Positions 45,590 through 54,133 of a stretch of DNA of 64,000 bases are shown here, piece by piece. Source of the stretch: Tabrizicola sp. (lineage in GTDB: Bacteria; Pseudomonadota; Alphaproteobacteria; Rhodobacterales; Rhodobacteraceae). Positions within the stretch are counted from its first letter, which is position 1. Each line of letters starts with the position of its first letter. Location: the NCBI RefSeq assembly GCF_030694085.1, contig NZ_JAUXZE010000035.1, positions 434,001-498,000 on the forward strand, in the 5' to 3' direction. Position numbers and translations under genes: made by a program. Under the pieces are notes generated by a model. It was given only the letters and a program-made list of their open reading frames with translations. It searched no databases and was not told the DNA's origin.

Positions 45590-46930
45590 CTATCGGGCCA
45601 GGCGCGCGGCAAGGTCCCGCTGACGTTCCAGCACCCGGGGCAGGTCCAGCGTTGCCATCTGGCCCTCCCGCACCACCTGCCGTCCCTCGACGAACAGATG
45701 CCGCACCCGCTTCGGGCCGCACAGCACCAGCGCCGCGACCGGGTCCCAGCTTCCCGCTGCCTCGACCCCGCGCAGATCCCAGATCGCCAGATCCGCCCGC
45801 TTGCCAGGCATGATCTGTCCCAGGTCGTCCCGGCCAAGCACCTCTGCCCCACCCAGGGTTGCTATCTCCAGCACTTCGCGTGCACTCATCGCGTCGGCCC
45901 CCCGCGCCACCCTTTGCAACAGCATCGCCATCCGCGCTTCCGAGACCAGGTTGCCCGCATCGTTCGAGGCTGAGCCATCGACCCCAAGCCCCACTTTCAC
46001 CCCCGCATCCCGCATCCCGCGGACCGGGGCGATGCCCGATCCGAGTCTACAATTCGAACATGGACAATGGGCAACACCGGTCCGAGAGCGGCTGAATAGT
46101 TCAATTTCCGAACCTTCCAGCTTGACGCAATGCGCGTGCCAGACGTCTGGCCCGGTCCAACCCAGCTCCTCGGCGTACTGGCCAGGGCGGCAGCCGAACT
46201 GGGCAAGGGAGTAGGCAACGTCCTCGTCGTTCTCGGCCAGATGGGTGTGCAGCATCACCCGCTTGTCGCGTGCCAAGAGCGCCGCATCCCGCATCAACTC
46301 GCGGCTGACCGAAAACGGCGAACAGGGCGCAAGGCCCACCCGCACCATCGCCCCCGGCTTCGGATCGTGGAAGGCGTCGACCACGCGGATCATGTCCTCC
46401 AGAATCGCCGCTTCCCTTTCCACCAGGCTGTCCGGCGGCAGGCCTCCGGCACTTTCGCCGATGCTCATCGCTCCCCGCGTCGGATGAAACCGCAGCCCCA
46501 CCTCACGTGCTGCCGCGATGGTGTCGTCCAGCCGGGCACCGTTCGGATAAAGATACAGATGGTCCGAGGTCAGCGTGCAGCCCGACAGCGCCAGTTCCGC
46601 CAGCCCGACCTGAGCCGAGGTGAACATCTCCTCGGGCCCGAACTTGGCCCAGATCGGATACAGCGTCTTGAGCCACCCAAAGAGCAAGGCGTCCTGTCCC
46701 CCCGGCACCGCGCGGGTCAGGGTCTGGTAAAGATGGTGGTGCGTGTTGATAAGGCCGGGCGTCACCACGCAGCCGGTCGCGTCGATCACCTCGGCCTCGG
46801 CGGCGGGAAGGCCAGTCCCGGCGGCAAGGATCACCCCGTCCCGGATGTAGACGTCGCCGCGCACAATTTCCGCGCGGCGGGGGTTCATCGTGACCAGGAC
46901 ATCGGCGTTTCGGATCAGGGTATCGGACAT
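45590..46930 (-). CDS. 8-oxoguanine deaminase-like amidohydrolase
   Basis: A 446-residue TrzN/ATZ-family amidohydrolase. Metal ligands are in GLINTHHHLYQTLTR (about 55-70), MLHTHLAENDEDV (about 225), WHAHCVKL (about 263) and GVDGSASND (about 318). The HHLYQTLTR stretch is typical of 8-oxoguanine deaminase and hydroxyatrazine hydrolases. It likely salvages oxidised guanine. It does not lie in the same operon as guaD but the two share the same neighbourhood. Confidence 0.85.
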   Translation of the reverse strand: MSDTLIRNADVLVTMNPRRAEIVRGDVYIRDGVILAAGTGLPAAEAEVIDATGCVVTPGLINTHHHLYQTLTRAVPGGQDALLFGWLKTLYPIWAKFGPEEMFTSAQVGLAELALSGCTLTSDHLYLYPNGARLDDTIAAAREVGLRFHPTRGAMSIGESAGGLPPDSLVEREAAILEDMIRVVDAFHDPKPGAMVRVGLAPCSPFSVSRELMRDAALLARDKRVMLHTHLAENDEDVAYSLAQFGCRPGQYAEELGWTGPDVWHAHCVKLEGSEIELFSRSRTGVAHCPCSNCRLGSGIAPVRGMRDAGVKVGLGVDGSASNDAGNLVSEARMAMLLQRVARGADAMSAREVLEIATLGGAEVLGRDDLGQIMPGKRADLAIWDLRGVEAAGSWDPVAALVLCGPKRVRHLFVEGRQVVREGQMATLDLPRVLERQRDLAARLAR

Positions 46931-47061
46931 GGGTGCACCTTTGCACCCTTCGGCCCGGCACGATGCCCCCCGAATCTTCGCCAGGGGCCGCCCGTCAGAA
47001 GGGAAAAGGACACGCGCGGCGGTCGAAGTATAGCGGGTTAGGGTTCCCTCGGGAAGCGGCC

Positions 47062-47859
47062 TCAGTCGTTCAGCAGCGCCAGCGCCTCGGCATGCACCTC
47101 GCGACTGGCCGCCGCCAGGATCTGCCCGCCCTCCAGGGCAGGACGGCCTTGCCAGTCGGTCACGATCCCGCCCGCCGCCTCGATCACTGCGATGGGGGCC
47201 TGTACGTCGTAGGCCTGCAGCCCCGCCTCGATCACCAGGTCGATCTGGCCCGCTGCGATCAGCGCATAGGCGTAGCAGTCGGTGCCATAGCGCACCAGTT
47301 TGGCACCCGCAGCCACGCGCCGGAACGCCACAGCTTCGTCAGCGGTGCCAACCTCGGGGAAGGTGGAAAAGACAATCGCTTGCGACAGCGGTCGTGCAGC
47401 ACGAACAGACAGCGCCGCTTCGCCCATTGGTCCGACAACACGGGCTCGGCCCAGGCCGCCTTCGAACCGTTCGCGGATGTAGGGCTGGTCGATGATGCCG
47501 TAAAGCACCCCCTCGGCATCCCGGACCGAGATCAGCACACCCCAGGTCGGCGTGCCGGACAGATAGCCGCGGGTGCCGTCAATCGGATCCAGCACCCAAG
47601 TCAGGCCCGAGGTTCCGTCACGCGCGCCGAATTCCTCACCCAGGATACCGTCATGGGGACGGCGCCGGGCAAGGACTTCGCGCATACGCTCTTCGGACAA
47701 GCGATCGGCGGCTGTAACCGGGTCGAAGCGTTCGGTTTCCTTGGTCTCGGCCGCAAGATCCCGCGACCGGAAGTACGACAACGTGGCGACCCGCGCCACA
47801 TCCGCCAATTCATGCGCCGTTGCGATCAGCTCGGACGCCAAACCCTCGGTTACCCGCAT
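47062..47859 (-). CDS. hisN: Inositol-monophosphatase-family phosphatase (HisN-like)
   Basis: A 265-residue Mg2+/Li+-sensitive phosphatase. The metal motifs are GILGEEFGA (about 70), WVLDPIDGTRGYLSG (about 88-103, DPIDGT) and LQAYDVQAPIAVIEAAGG (the WDxxA motif appears as YDVQA). The GTRGY pattern favours histidinol-phosphatase HisN over inositol monophosphatase. ATG 47859 gives the usual length; ATG 47871 is also possible. It is transcribed away from the XRE regulator gene with 87 bp between. Confidence 0.85.
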   Translation of the reverse strand: MRVTEGLASELIATAHELADVARVATLSYFRSRDLAAETKETERFDPVTAADRLSEERMREVLARRRPHDGILGEEFGARDGTSGLTWVLDPIDGTRGYLSGTPTWGVLISVRDAEGVLYGIIDQPYIRERFEGGLGRARVVGPMGEAALSVRAARPLSQAIVFSTFPEVGTADEAVAFRRVAAGAKLVRYGTDCYAYALIAAGQIDLVIEAGLQAYDVQAPIAVIEAAGGIVTDWQGRPALEGGQILAAASREVHAEALALLND

Positions 47860-47946
47860 CCTGTCCCTCATGGCCTGCCGGACCGCACCTGGGGGTCCGC
47901 CCCAAGGGCGCGCTAAACGCCCAGGGGGACGAGGTCAAGGCAGCTT

Positions 47947-48309
47947 TCAGGCCGCTTCGGATAGAACACGGGCCAGATCGAACAGCCGACGGCGCTGCGC
48001 CTCGGGGATGGCGTAGTAGGAACGGACCAGTTCCAGTGCTTCCTTGTCCGACATCATGTCGGCATAAGCGTAACCGGCGGCGACCTGACCTTCACCCAGG
48101 CCTTCGAAGAAGAACGAGATGGACACGCCCAGCGCATCGGCCACATCCCAAAGGCGGGAGGCGCTGACGCGGTTCATGCCGGTCTCGTACTTCTGAATCT
48201 GCTGGAACTTGATGCCCACCTTGTCGGCCAGTTGCTGCTGGGTCATGCCCACCATCCAGCGGCGGTGACGGATGCGCTTGCCGACGTGGGCGTCTACGGG
48301 ATGTTTCAT
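47947..48309 (-). CDS. PraR-like XRE transcriptional regulator
   Basis: A 120-residue protein with a helix-turn-helix (about 10-65): GKRIRHRRWMVGMTQQQLAD, GIKFQQIQKYETGMNRVSAS and LWDVADALGVSISFFFEGL. This is the conserved alphaproteobacterial family that includes PraR of rhizobia. A C-terminal helical part (EALELVRSYYAIPEAQRRRL) is of unknown role. The 368-bp region upstream holds a phased array of CGTTGCA boxes and may be its own operator. Confidence 0.9.
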   Translation of the reverse strand: MKHPVDAHVGKRIRHRRWMVGMTQQQLADKVGIKFQQIQKYETGMNRVSASRLWDVADALGVSISFFFEGLGEGQVAAGYAYADMMSDKEALELVRSYYAIPEAQRRRLFDLARVLSEAA

Positions 48310-48677
48310 TCTATACTCCAAAAACGTGTGTCCGTTCCCCTCAGTGTTGTATAAGCAAGTTTCGTGCCAATCTGTCGGGACCGGAAGAAGTTAACGAAAA
48401 AAATCTGCAGCGCGCCAAAACCTGTCCTTTTGGACATGCCCAATTGCACAGGTGTATAACACACGGTGCGGTTGTCCTGACCTGCCCGCGAGAGCAGCAG
48501 AGCCGAATCATCACTCGCCCTATAGTGGTATCGCATTTCGCGTTGCATTTTGCATAGGCTTCCAGCGGGTCGTTGCATTTTGCGAAAAATTTGATCATTG
48601 CGTTGCAAGAAACTGTACACAGGATAAAACGCCTACACTGTAGGTAGTAGAAACAACGCCGGCCTAAGGGGGCTTAT
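48310..48677. other. 368-bp regulatory gap between XRE regulator and quinone reductase gene
   Basis: No coding frame of note. It is AT-rich relative to its surroundings and includes the 30-bp-spaced boxes (48541-48610) and a possible -10 (TAAAAC) near 48626. Both flanking genes point away from it, so it holds two promoters. Confidence 0.5.
48541..48610. repeat. Phased operator-like array, three boxes at 30-bp steps
   Basis: CGTTGCATTTTGC begins at 48541 and again at 48571, and CGTTGCAAGA begins at 48601. The steps are exactly 30 bp, about three helical turns, so bound proteins would sit on one face. The first box includes TGCA-TTT-TGCA. A fourth, weaker element (TCGCATTTCG) precedes at 48531. 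Confidence 0.65.
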
Positions 48678-49649
48678 ATGCGCGCTTGGCAAGTCCTTGA
48701 ATTCGGTAGCAACCCTATCCTGACCGACATTGACGCGCCAATACCCGTTAAAGGCGAACTTGTCCTGAGGGTGGAAGCAGTCGGGCTCAACTTCGCGGAT
48801 ATGCTGGCGATTCAGGGGAAATACCAGGTCCGACAGGTCGCGCCCTTCGTCCCCGGCATGGAAGTGGCCGGTGTGATCGAAAGCCTTGGACCCGACACTA
48901 TTGGCCCTGCTCCCGGAACCGCGGTGCTTGCGACCTGCCCTGCAGGCGCCCTGGCCGACCGCATTTGCCTGCCCGCCGTCCGGGTAAGCCCCCTCCCTGC
49001 GGTCATGAGCTTCACCGAGGCCGCAGGCTTCCCCATCGCCTACGGCACGTCCCATCTTGCCCTGACCTACAAGGCGCGGTTGCAGCCGGGCGAGACGCTA
49101 CTGGTCACCGGCGCGGCGGGGGGCGTCGGCCTGACGGCGGTCGAGATCGGCAAGCGGCTTGGCGCGCGGGTCATTGCCTCGGCGCGGGGCGAAGCTCGCC
49201 TCGCGGTAGCGCGCGTGGCAGGGGCCGATGTGCTGATAGACAGCGAAGCGCCGGATCTGAAAGAGCGGCTCAAGGCCGAGGGCGGGCTGGATGTCGTCTA
49301 TGATGCGGTGGGTGGTCCGGCCTTCGACGCGGCACTGCGCGCGTGCAAGCCGGACGGTCGGCTTCTGGCCATCGGGTTCGCCTCGGGCGAGGTGCCGCAG
49401 ATCCCCGCCAACATTCTTCTGGTCAAGAACCTGACAGTCTCCGGCTTCTGGTACGGCGGCTACGAGGCACACGCACCCGAACGGGTGGCGGCCAGCATGG
49501 CTGAACTTCTGCGGTGGCGGGCCGAAGGGCTGATCCGGCCCCATGTCAGCCACGTCCTGCCCTTCGAGGCGTTCCTTGACGGCCTTGCCCTGCTGCGGGA
49601 CCGCAAGGCCACCGGCAAAGTGGTCATCCGCGTCGGTCAGGAGCCGTAG
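48678..49649 (+). CDS. NADPH:quinone oxidoreductase-like MDR enzyme
   Basis: A 323-residue zinc-independent medium-chain dehydrogenase. N-terminal GroES-like part (GLNFADMLAIQGKYQV), cofactor motif LVTGAAGGVGLTAVEIGKRLG (about 142-162), and C-terminal HVLPFEAFLDGLALLRDRKA. It reduces quinones or enones with NADPH. The start ATG 48678 follows AAGGGGGC. Its end overlaps the convergent LysR gene by 13 bp. It is divergent from the XRE regulator. Confidence 0.92.
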   Translation: MRAWQVLEFGSNPILTDIDAPIPVKGELVLRVEAVGLNFADMLAIQGKYQVRQVAPFVPGMEVAGVIESLGPDTIGPAPGTAVLATCPAGALADRICLPAVRVSPLPAVMSFTEAAGFPIAYGTSHLALTYKARLQPGETLLVTGAAGGVGLTAVEIGKRLGARVIASARGEARLAVARVAGADVLIDSEAPDLKERLKAEGGLDVVYDAVGGPAFDAALRACKPDGRLLAIGFASGEVPQIPANILLVKNLTVSGFWYGGYEAHAPERVAASMAELLRWRAEGLIRPHVSHVLPFEAFLDGLALLRDRKATGKVVIRVGQEP

Positions 49650-50488
49650 GCACAGCGCAATTCGCTGACCAGCAGGTCCAGCGCCTCGTCCGACCGGCGA
49701 CTGCCGCGGTAAAGCGCCAGCTTCATGTCTCCGACCGGCGGCAACTGGTTCTCGCCCCCGATCACACCCATCCCCTCGGGAATACTGCTGGCCATCCGTA
49801 CCGACACGGCCAAGTCCGCCGCGACCGTCGCCTCGACGGCCTGCTCGCTTTCGCCGCCCGTGGCCATTTCCCACGGAATACCCGCAGCCTCCAGCGCGGC
49901 CTGCGCGCGGGGACGGAAGATGCAGGTGTCCTTGAAGCCCAGCCGCAGCGGCCGCCGCTGCCAGGCGTTGCCGTCGGGGGCGCCGACCCAGACCAGTTGG
50001 CGCGTCGACAGCACTTCGGCGCCTGAGTCGGGCGCGTCTTCGGTCGTCAGCATCACGTCCAAGGCACCGCGGGCATAGTCCTGCTTCATCAGGATGGTGA
50101 AGGACGAGACAAGGTTGATCCGAACCCGCGGATAGGCCTGGGCCATCCGGCGCAGGATGCCGGGAATCGCCGGATAGACCACGTCATGCGGCACCCCCAG
50201 CCGGATTTCGCCCTGGCAGCAGGTCGACGCCAGTTGTGACAGCGCCTCGTCGTTCAGGGCCAGCATGCGCTTGCCGTAGGACAGAAGCTGCTCGCCCTCT
50301 GGCGACAGAGCCAGCTTGCGGGCCGCGCGCAGGAACAAGGTCATCCCCAGCGATTCTTCCAGCCGCTTGATCTGCATCGAGACCGCAGATTGCGTGAGGT
50401 TCAGATAACCCGCCGCCCGCGTGACGCCGCCGACATCGGCGACCGTGACGAACGAACGCAGCGAGGCAAGGTCAAGGTTCCGGGGCAT
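49637..50488 (-). CDS. LysR-family transcriptional regulator
   Basis: A 283-residue LysR regulator. The helix-turn-helix is at about 7-65 (LASLRSFVTVADVGGVTRAA, LTQSAVSMQIKRLEESLG) and the substrate domain follows. Target genes are not clear; it is divergent from a DUF1127 gene (124-bp gap) and overlaps the quinone reductase gene by 13 bp tail to tail. ATG 50488 is chosen because it is the last Met before the conserved DNA-binding part. Confidence 0.92.
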   Translation of the reverse strand: MPRNLDLASLRSFVTVADVGGVTRAAGYLNLTQSAVSMQIKRLEESLGMTLFLRAARKLALSPEGEQLLSYGKRMLALNDEALSQLASTCCQGEIRLGVPHDVVYPAIPGILRRMAQAYPRVRINLVSSFTILMKQDYARGALDVMLTTEDAPDSGAEVLSTRQLVWVGAPDGNAWQRRPLRLGFKDTCIFRPRAQAALEAAGIPWEMATGGESEQAVEATVAADLAVSVRMASSIPEGMGVIGGENQLPPVGDMKLALYRGSRRSDEALDLLVSELRCAYGS

Positions 50489-50612
50489 ATCACAGATCCT
50501 GATGGATGATCCAACAATCATTCGTTTCCATCATGCACCGGAAAGGCGCATTGTTCAAGCATCCTGATGCAACCGCATTGTCCCATCACCAGAGAAGATG
50601 AAGGAGACCAAC

Positions 50613-50834
50613 ATGCCGACCCTCCGCCTTGCCCTCCCATTCGCCATCCTCCGCTCCAGCGCCTTGGCCCGGTTGCCGGCCCGCCTTCTGGCCGCCCAAG
50701 CCCTTGCGCGGTCGCGCCGCTCGCTTGGTCGGCTGGACGACCATATCCTGCGCGACATCGGCCTGACCCGCGAGCAGGCCGAATCCGAGGCCCATCTGCC
50801 TGCCTGGGACGCGCCAATGCACTGGAAGGGCTGA
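50613..50834 (+). CDS. DUF1127 small protein
   Basis: A 73-residue Arg-rich protein with the DUF1127 motif RLDDHILRDIGLTREQA near residues 43-60 (L-x-D-h-L-x-D-I-G). Related small DUF1127 proteins in alphaproteobacteria affect RNA turnover and phosphate or stress responses. AAGGAGA lies 6 bp before ATG 50613; an ATG at 50598 lies upstream of that Shine-Dalgarno and is less likely. It is divergent from LysR. Confidence 0.9.
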   Translation: MPTLRLALPFAILRSSALARLPARLLAAQALARSRRSLGRLDDHILRDIGLTREQAESEAHLPAWDAPMHWKG

Positions 50835-50964
50835 AACCTTTACATTTTCGCCACTTCTCTGCGGTCAAGACGCTTGAAATGCTGTATAGGGTTCCCAATA
50901 TTCTGTGCACGAGGTCGCGCCGGTCCCCCCGGCGTTGCCCTTAGGGACAACATCGGAGGCTTCT

Positions 50965-51699
50965 ATGGCTCAGTTTGATACGGTCCGCAGCGCAGGCGTT
51001 GGTGCCCGCGCGCAGATCGACGAAGGGCTTCGCGCCCACATGAACAAGGTCTACGGACTGATGTCCGTGGCAATGATGGTGACGTTCGGTGTCGCCTGGG
51101 CCGTCGGCACGTCCGACGCGCTTCTGTCGATCTTCCGCACCCCCGAAGGCGGGATGACGATCCTTGGCTGGGTCGCGATGTTCGCGCCCCTGGCGCTGGT
51201 CTTCGCCTTCGGTGCGCTGATCAACCGGCTTTCGGCGGCTGGCGCGCAGCTGTTCTTCTACGTCTTCGCCGCCGCGATGGGTCTGTCGATCGCCTGGATC
51301 TTCAAGGCCTTCACCGGCGTCTCGGTTGCGCAGACCTTCCTCGTGACATCGATCGCCTTCGCGGGCCTGTCGCTGTACGGCTACATCACCAAGCGTGATC
51401 TCAGCGGCATGGGCACCTTCCTGATGATGGGTCTGATCGGCCTGATCGTCGCCATGATCGTGAACATGTTCCTGGGCTCCGGCGCCCTGGCCTTCGCGAT
51501 CTCGGTGATCGGTCTCTTGATCTTCGCAGGCCTGACCGCCTTCGACACCCAGCGCATCAAGACGGACTACATCGCTCATGCGCAGTCGATGGATCAGGAA
51601 TGGCTTGGCAAGTCCGCGATCATGGGCGCGCTGAACCTCTACCTGAACTTCATCAACATGTTCATGTTCCTGCTGCAATTCATGGGCAACCGCGAATAG
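50965..51699 (+). CDS. Bax inhibitor-1 family membrane protein
   Basis: A 244-residue protein with seven hydrophobic helices and the BI-1/YccA signature (GLTAFDTQRIKTDY, with LNLYLNFINMFMFLLQFMGN at the end). It is probably a Ca2+-leak or protease-modulating protein of the inner membrane. ATG 50965 has GGAGG 5 bases upstream. A clear intrinsic terminator follows at 51728-51760. Confidence 0.93.
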   Translation: MAQFDTVRSAGVGARAQIDEGLRAHMNKVYGLMSVAMMVTFGVAWAVGTSDALLSIFRTPEGGMTILGWVAMFAPLALVFAFGALINRLSAAGAQLFFYVFAAAMGLSIAWIFKAFTGVSVAQTFLVTSIAFAGLSLYGYITKRDLSGMGTFLMMGLIGLIVAMIVNMFLGSGALAFAISVIGLLIFAGLTAFDTQRIKTDYIAHAQSMDQEWLGKSAIMGALNLYLNFINMFMFLLQFMGNRE

Positions 51700-51727
51700 C
51701 TCAGGCACCGCAGGCACCACGAAGCCA

Positions 51728-51760
51728 AAGGGCCGGTCGCAAGACCGGCCCTTCTCTTTT
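51728..51760 (+). terminator. Rho-independent terminator after BI-1 gene
   Basis: AAGGGCCGGTC-GCAA-GACCGGCCCTT is a perfect 11-bp stem with a GNRA-type loop, followed by CTCTTTT. It ends 6 bp before the stop of the convergent GNAT gene and could serve both. Confidence 0.9.
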
Positions 51761-51766
51761 GTGCCG

Positions 51767-52282
51767 CTAATCTCGGGTAAGGTCGGCCACCATCCGCATC
51801 ACCGGAAAGGCGATCCCCGGCCCGAGGACCAGCTCTTGCGCGTTCAAGGCGCGGAATTTCAGCGACCGATAGAACGGAACCGCTGTGCGGGTCGACAGGC
51901 AGTCAAGCCAGCGCACCCCCGCCTCGCGCGCCTCCTGCATCACCCGCTCCATCACCATCCGCCCCAGGCCCTGCCGCACCACGTCGGGATCGGTCGCCAC
52001 ATGGCGCACATGCCCCGTCATTTCGGCAACCGGCCCGCCGGAGGGGCTGTGCCGCGACCAGCCTCCCGCCGCCAGGATACGGCCCTGCGCGTCCTCGGCC
52101 ACGAAGTAGCGGCCCGAGGCCAGCAACTCGGGCTGCGCGCGCGCAAAGCGGGGCACCGCCAGCACCAGGGTCGAGGGCGGATAGTCCGCCGCCAGCAGGC
52201 GGGGATAGCTGCGCATCAAAAGCCGGTCGATCCCGGCCAGATCGGACGGAGCAGCGCGGCGAAGCGTGAGTGTCTGGGCCAT
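51767..52282 (-). CDS. GNAT-family N-acetyltransferase
   Basis: A 171-residue acetyltransferase: LTLRRAAPSDLAGIDRLLMR at the start, HVRHVATDPDVVRQGLGRMV with the acetyl-CoA loop (RQGLGR, about residue 103-108), and CLSTRTAVPFYRSLKFRA in the last motif. The substrate is unknown. It is followed on the complementary side by the BI-1 terminator. It is 39 bp from the VIT1-like gene and may be co-transcribed with it. Confidence 0.88.
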   Translation of the reverse strand: MAQTLTLRRAAPSDLAGIDRLLMRSYPRLLAADYPPSTLVLAVPRFARAQPELLASGRYFVAEDAQGRILAAGGWSRHSPSGGPVAEMTGHVRHVATDPDVVRQGLGRMVMERVMQEAREAGVRWLDCLSTRTAVPFYRSLKFRALNAQELVLGPGIAFPVMRMVADLTRD

Positions 52283-52321
52283 GCGACGAGATGATGGAGC
52301 ATTGCGCCGGAAAGGAAAGGG

Positions 52322-53029
52322 CTAGACCATCACTGCCCCGAAAACCCGGCCCACGGCCCACGTCACCGCCATCGCCACCGCGCCCCAGAAGGTGACACGC
52401 AGGACCGCACGCGAGATGCCTGCGCCCCCGGCGCGCGCACCCACCGCCCCCAGAAGCGCGAGGAACACCAGCGACAAGCTTGTCACCCAGAGCGACAGCT
52501 GCGGCTCGGGCGCCAGCGCCGCTGCCGCCAAGGGAAGTGCGGCCCCCACCGCAAAGGTCAGGGCCGAGGCCCCGGCGGCCAGCAGTGGTCGCGCCTCGGT
52601 ATGCTCGAAGATCCCCAGCTCGTCGCGCACATGCGCCGCCAACGGGTCCTTGGCGTGCAGCGCCTCGGCCACCTGCCGCGCGAGTGCCGGCGGGACGCCC
52701 CGGTCCTCGTAGATGCCGGCCAGCGCCCGCAACTCCTCTTCGGGGTCGGCGGCGATCTCGGCCCGCTCTCGCGTGATGTCCGCCGCCTCGGTGTCCGACT
52801 GCGACGAGACGCTGACATATTCCCCTGCCGCCATCGACAGCGCCCCGGCCGCCAGTCCCGCGGCCCCCGCGATCAGCACTTCGGCCCGGCCCGAGGCCGC
52901 CGCGACGCCGACGATCAGCGAGGCGGTCGAGACGATCCCGTCGTTGGCCCCCAGCACAGCGGCCCGCAGCCAGCCCACACGCGCGACATAGTGCTCTTCC
53001 CGGTGATTTCGTTCCATGACGGCCTCCAT
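52322..53029 (-). CDS. VIT1/CCC1 family iron/manganese transporter-like protein
   Basis: A 235-residue membrane protein of the VIT family: LRAAVLGANDGIVSTASLIVGVAAAS (about 22-47), the cytoplasmic metal-binding stretch with SMAAGEYVSVSSQSDTE and ERAEIAADPEEELRALA, then three helices at the C-terminus. It probably exports Fe2+ or Mn2+ from the cytoplasm. The start at 53029 is backed by GAGGAGG upstream; ATG 53017 is also possible. No iron-box was found. Confidence 0.88.
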   Translation of the reverse strand: MEAVMERNHREEHYVARVGWLRAAVLGANDGIVSTASLIVGVAAASGRAEVLIAGAAGLAAGALSMAAGEYVSVSSQSDTEAADITRERAEIAADPEEELRALAGIYEDRGVPPALARQVAEALHAKDPLAAHVRDELGIFEHTEARPLLAAGASALTFAVGAALPLAAAALAPEPQLSLWVTSLSLVFLALLGAVGARAGGAGISRAVLRVTFWGAVAMAVTWAVGRVFGAVMV

Positions 53030-53102
53030 TGCTGCCCCCTCCTCGCGCCGCAACGCGCAGGGGTCAAGGAAAACGCCGTCAGCGCCGGCTTACCGACAAA
53101 GG

Positions 53103-53132
53103 AAAAGGGCCGCGCCCCATCGGACACGGCCC
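53103..53132 (-). terminator. Terminator after rpmG
   Basis: On the minus strand GGGCCGTG pairs with CGCGGCCC (one G-U) and the stem is followed by TTTTCCTTT. It lies 25 bp after the rpmG stop and reads as an intrinsic terminator. Confidence 0.7.
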
Positions 53133-53156
53133 CCTATCCTGGAACAAAGGCAGATC

Positions 53157-53324
53157 TTACTTGATCTTGCCTTCCTTGTATTCGACATGCTCCCGCTTGA
53201 CGGGGTCGTACTTCTTGATGACCATCTTTTCGGTCATCGTACGGGCGTTCTTCTTGGTCACGTAGAAGTGGCCGGTGCCCGCGGTCGAGTTCAGGCGGAT
53301 CTTGATGGTGGCGGGCTTTGCCAT
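53157..53324 (-). CDS. rpmG: 50S ribosomal protein L33
   Basis: The minus strand ATG 53324 opens a 55-residue Lys-rich protein [20 protein letters not shown]..., with [20 protein letters not shown] and [13 protein letters not shown] at the end. This is the complete L33 of the non-zinc type (no CxxC). It lies in the large ribosomal subunit. It is too short for a 60-residue cut-off and would be missed by length filters. A -35/-10 pair is found at 53382-53409 and an intrinsic terminator at 53103-53132, so it is monocistronic. Confidence 0.97.
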   Translation of the reverse strand: MAKPATIKIRLNSTAGTGHFYVTKKNARTMTEKMVIKKYDPVKREHVEYKEGKIK

Positions 53325-53381
53325 GGTCGTTTCCTCTGCATCGGGGAATCCGTATCCCCCGGTGAAATCCTTGAAGCCCGC

Positions 53382-53409
53382 CTTTTATCCGTCTTCGTGG
53401 CAGAGTCAA
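53382..53409 (-). promoter_or_regulatory. Candidate sigma-70 promoter of rpmG
   Basis: On the minus strand TTGACT (53409-53404), a 16-bp spacer and TAAAAG (53387-53382) lie about 60 bp upstream of the rpmG start. The match to the consensus is 5/6 and 4/6. Confidence 0.55.
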
Positions 53410-53424
53410 CCGCAATCGGGCGGG

Positions 53425-54027
53425 TTATTCCCACATGGCGGCGCGCAGCTCCCAGGGGGTCACCTTGCCGTCGCCATCAGCATCGGCGGCATCGTACTGC
53501 GCCTTCTCGGCGGCCAGGAATTCGGCCATCGTGACCTTGCCGTCCCCGTCGCCGTCCTTGCCGGCAAAGCGCGCGGCATGGCGCTCTTGCATGCCTGGCA
53601 TCATGCCCCAGGGGCTCATCATGCCCATGCGGCCCGCGCCGAACTCGCCTGCTTCCAGGGTACCATCGGCATTGCCGTCCATCAGGGCGAACATCGCTTC
53701 GGCGTGGGCGGCAGCCTCCTCGGCCGAGATGTCGCCGCTCTGGTCGGCGTCAAGGCTGCCCATCATCATTCCGCGTCCCTGACCCATGCCGCCAGCCATG
53801 CCGCCACCTGGCCCCATCCCCCAGCCGGGTCCCCCGCCATATCCGGGGCCCGCACCATATCCGGGACCCATGCCCCAGCCCTGACCCGGACCCCAGCCCT
53901 GGCCCATATCCCAGCCCGGTCCCTGACCCCAACCCCAGCCCGTGCCCCAGCCCGACTGCCCCTGGGCCAGCAGCGGAGTGGCCGCACCAAGTCCCACGAC
54001 AGCAACGACACCGATCAACTTGAACAT
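53425..54027 (-). CDS. Secreted EF-hand protein with Gly/Trp-rich N-terminal region
   Basis: A 200-residue protein with a signal peptide (about 1-22, ending LLAQG), a low-complexity stretch of Gly/Trp/Met repeats (GWGTGWGWGQGPGWD, GPGYGAGPGYGGGPGWGMG; about 25-80), then four EF-hand loops: DADQSGDISAEE, DGNADGTLEAGE, DGDGDGKVTMAE and DADGDGKVTPWE. It should bind calcium in the periplasm. It is related in build to the EF-hand protein at 3237-3740 but differs by the repeats. The start ATG 54027 is set by the signal peptide. Confidence 0.85.
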   Translation of the reverse strand: MFKLIGVVAVVGLGAATPLLAQGQSGWGTGWGWGQGPGWDMGQGWGPGQGWGMGPGYGAGPGYGGGPGWGMGPGGGMAGGMGQGRGMMMGSLDADQSGDISAEEAAAHAEAMFALMDGNADGTLEAGEFGAGRMGMMSPWGMMPGMQERHAARFAGKDGDGDGKVTMAEFLAAEKAQYDAADADGDGKVTPWELRAAMWE

Positions 54028-54133
54028 CGCAAGCCTCCTGTTGCGGGGCGGAAACGCCCCATGCAGACAGAAAGCGCCCGAAACGGGCGGCATGCCTTGA
54101 CCCACGTCAACGGCACGGGATCGTGAAGCGATT

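Noticed and set aside
48541..48610. Regularly spaced repeats considered as a CRISPR array
   Set aside because: Only three units, with a conserved core of 7-13 bp and AT-rich remainder; no repeat-length identity and no cas genes nearby.
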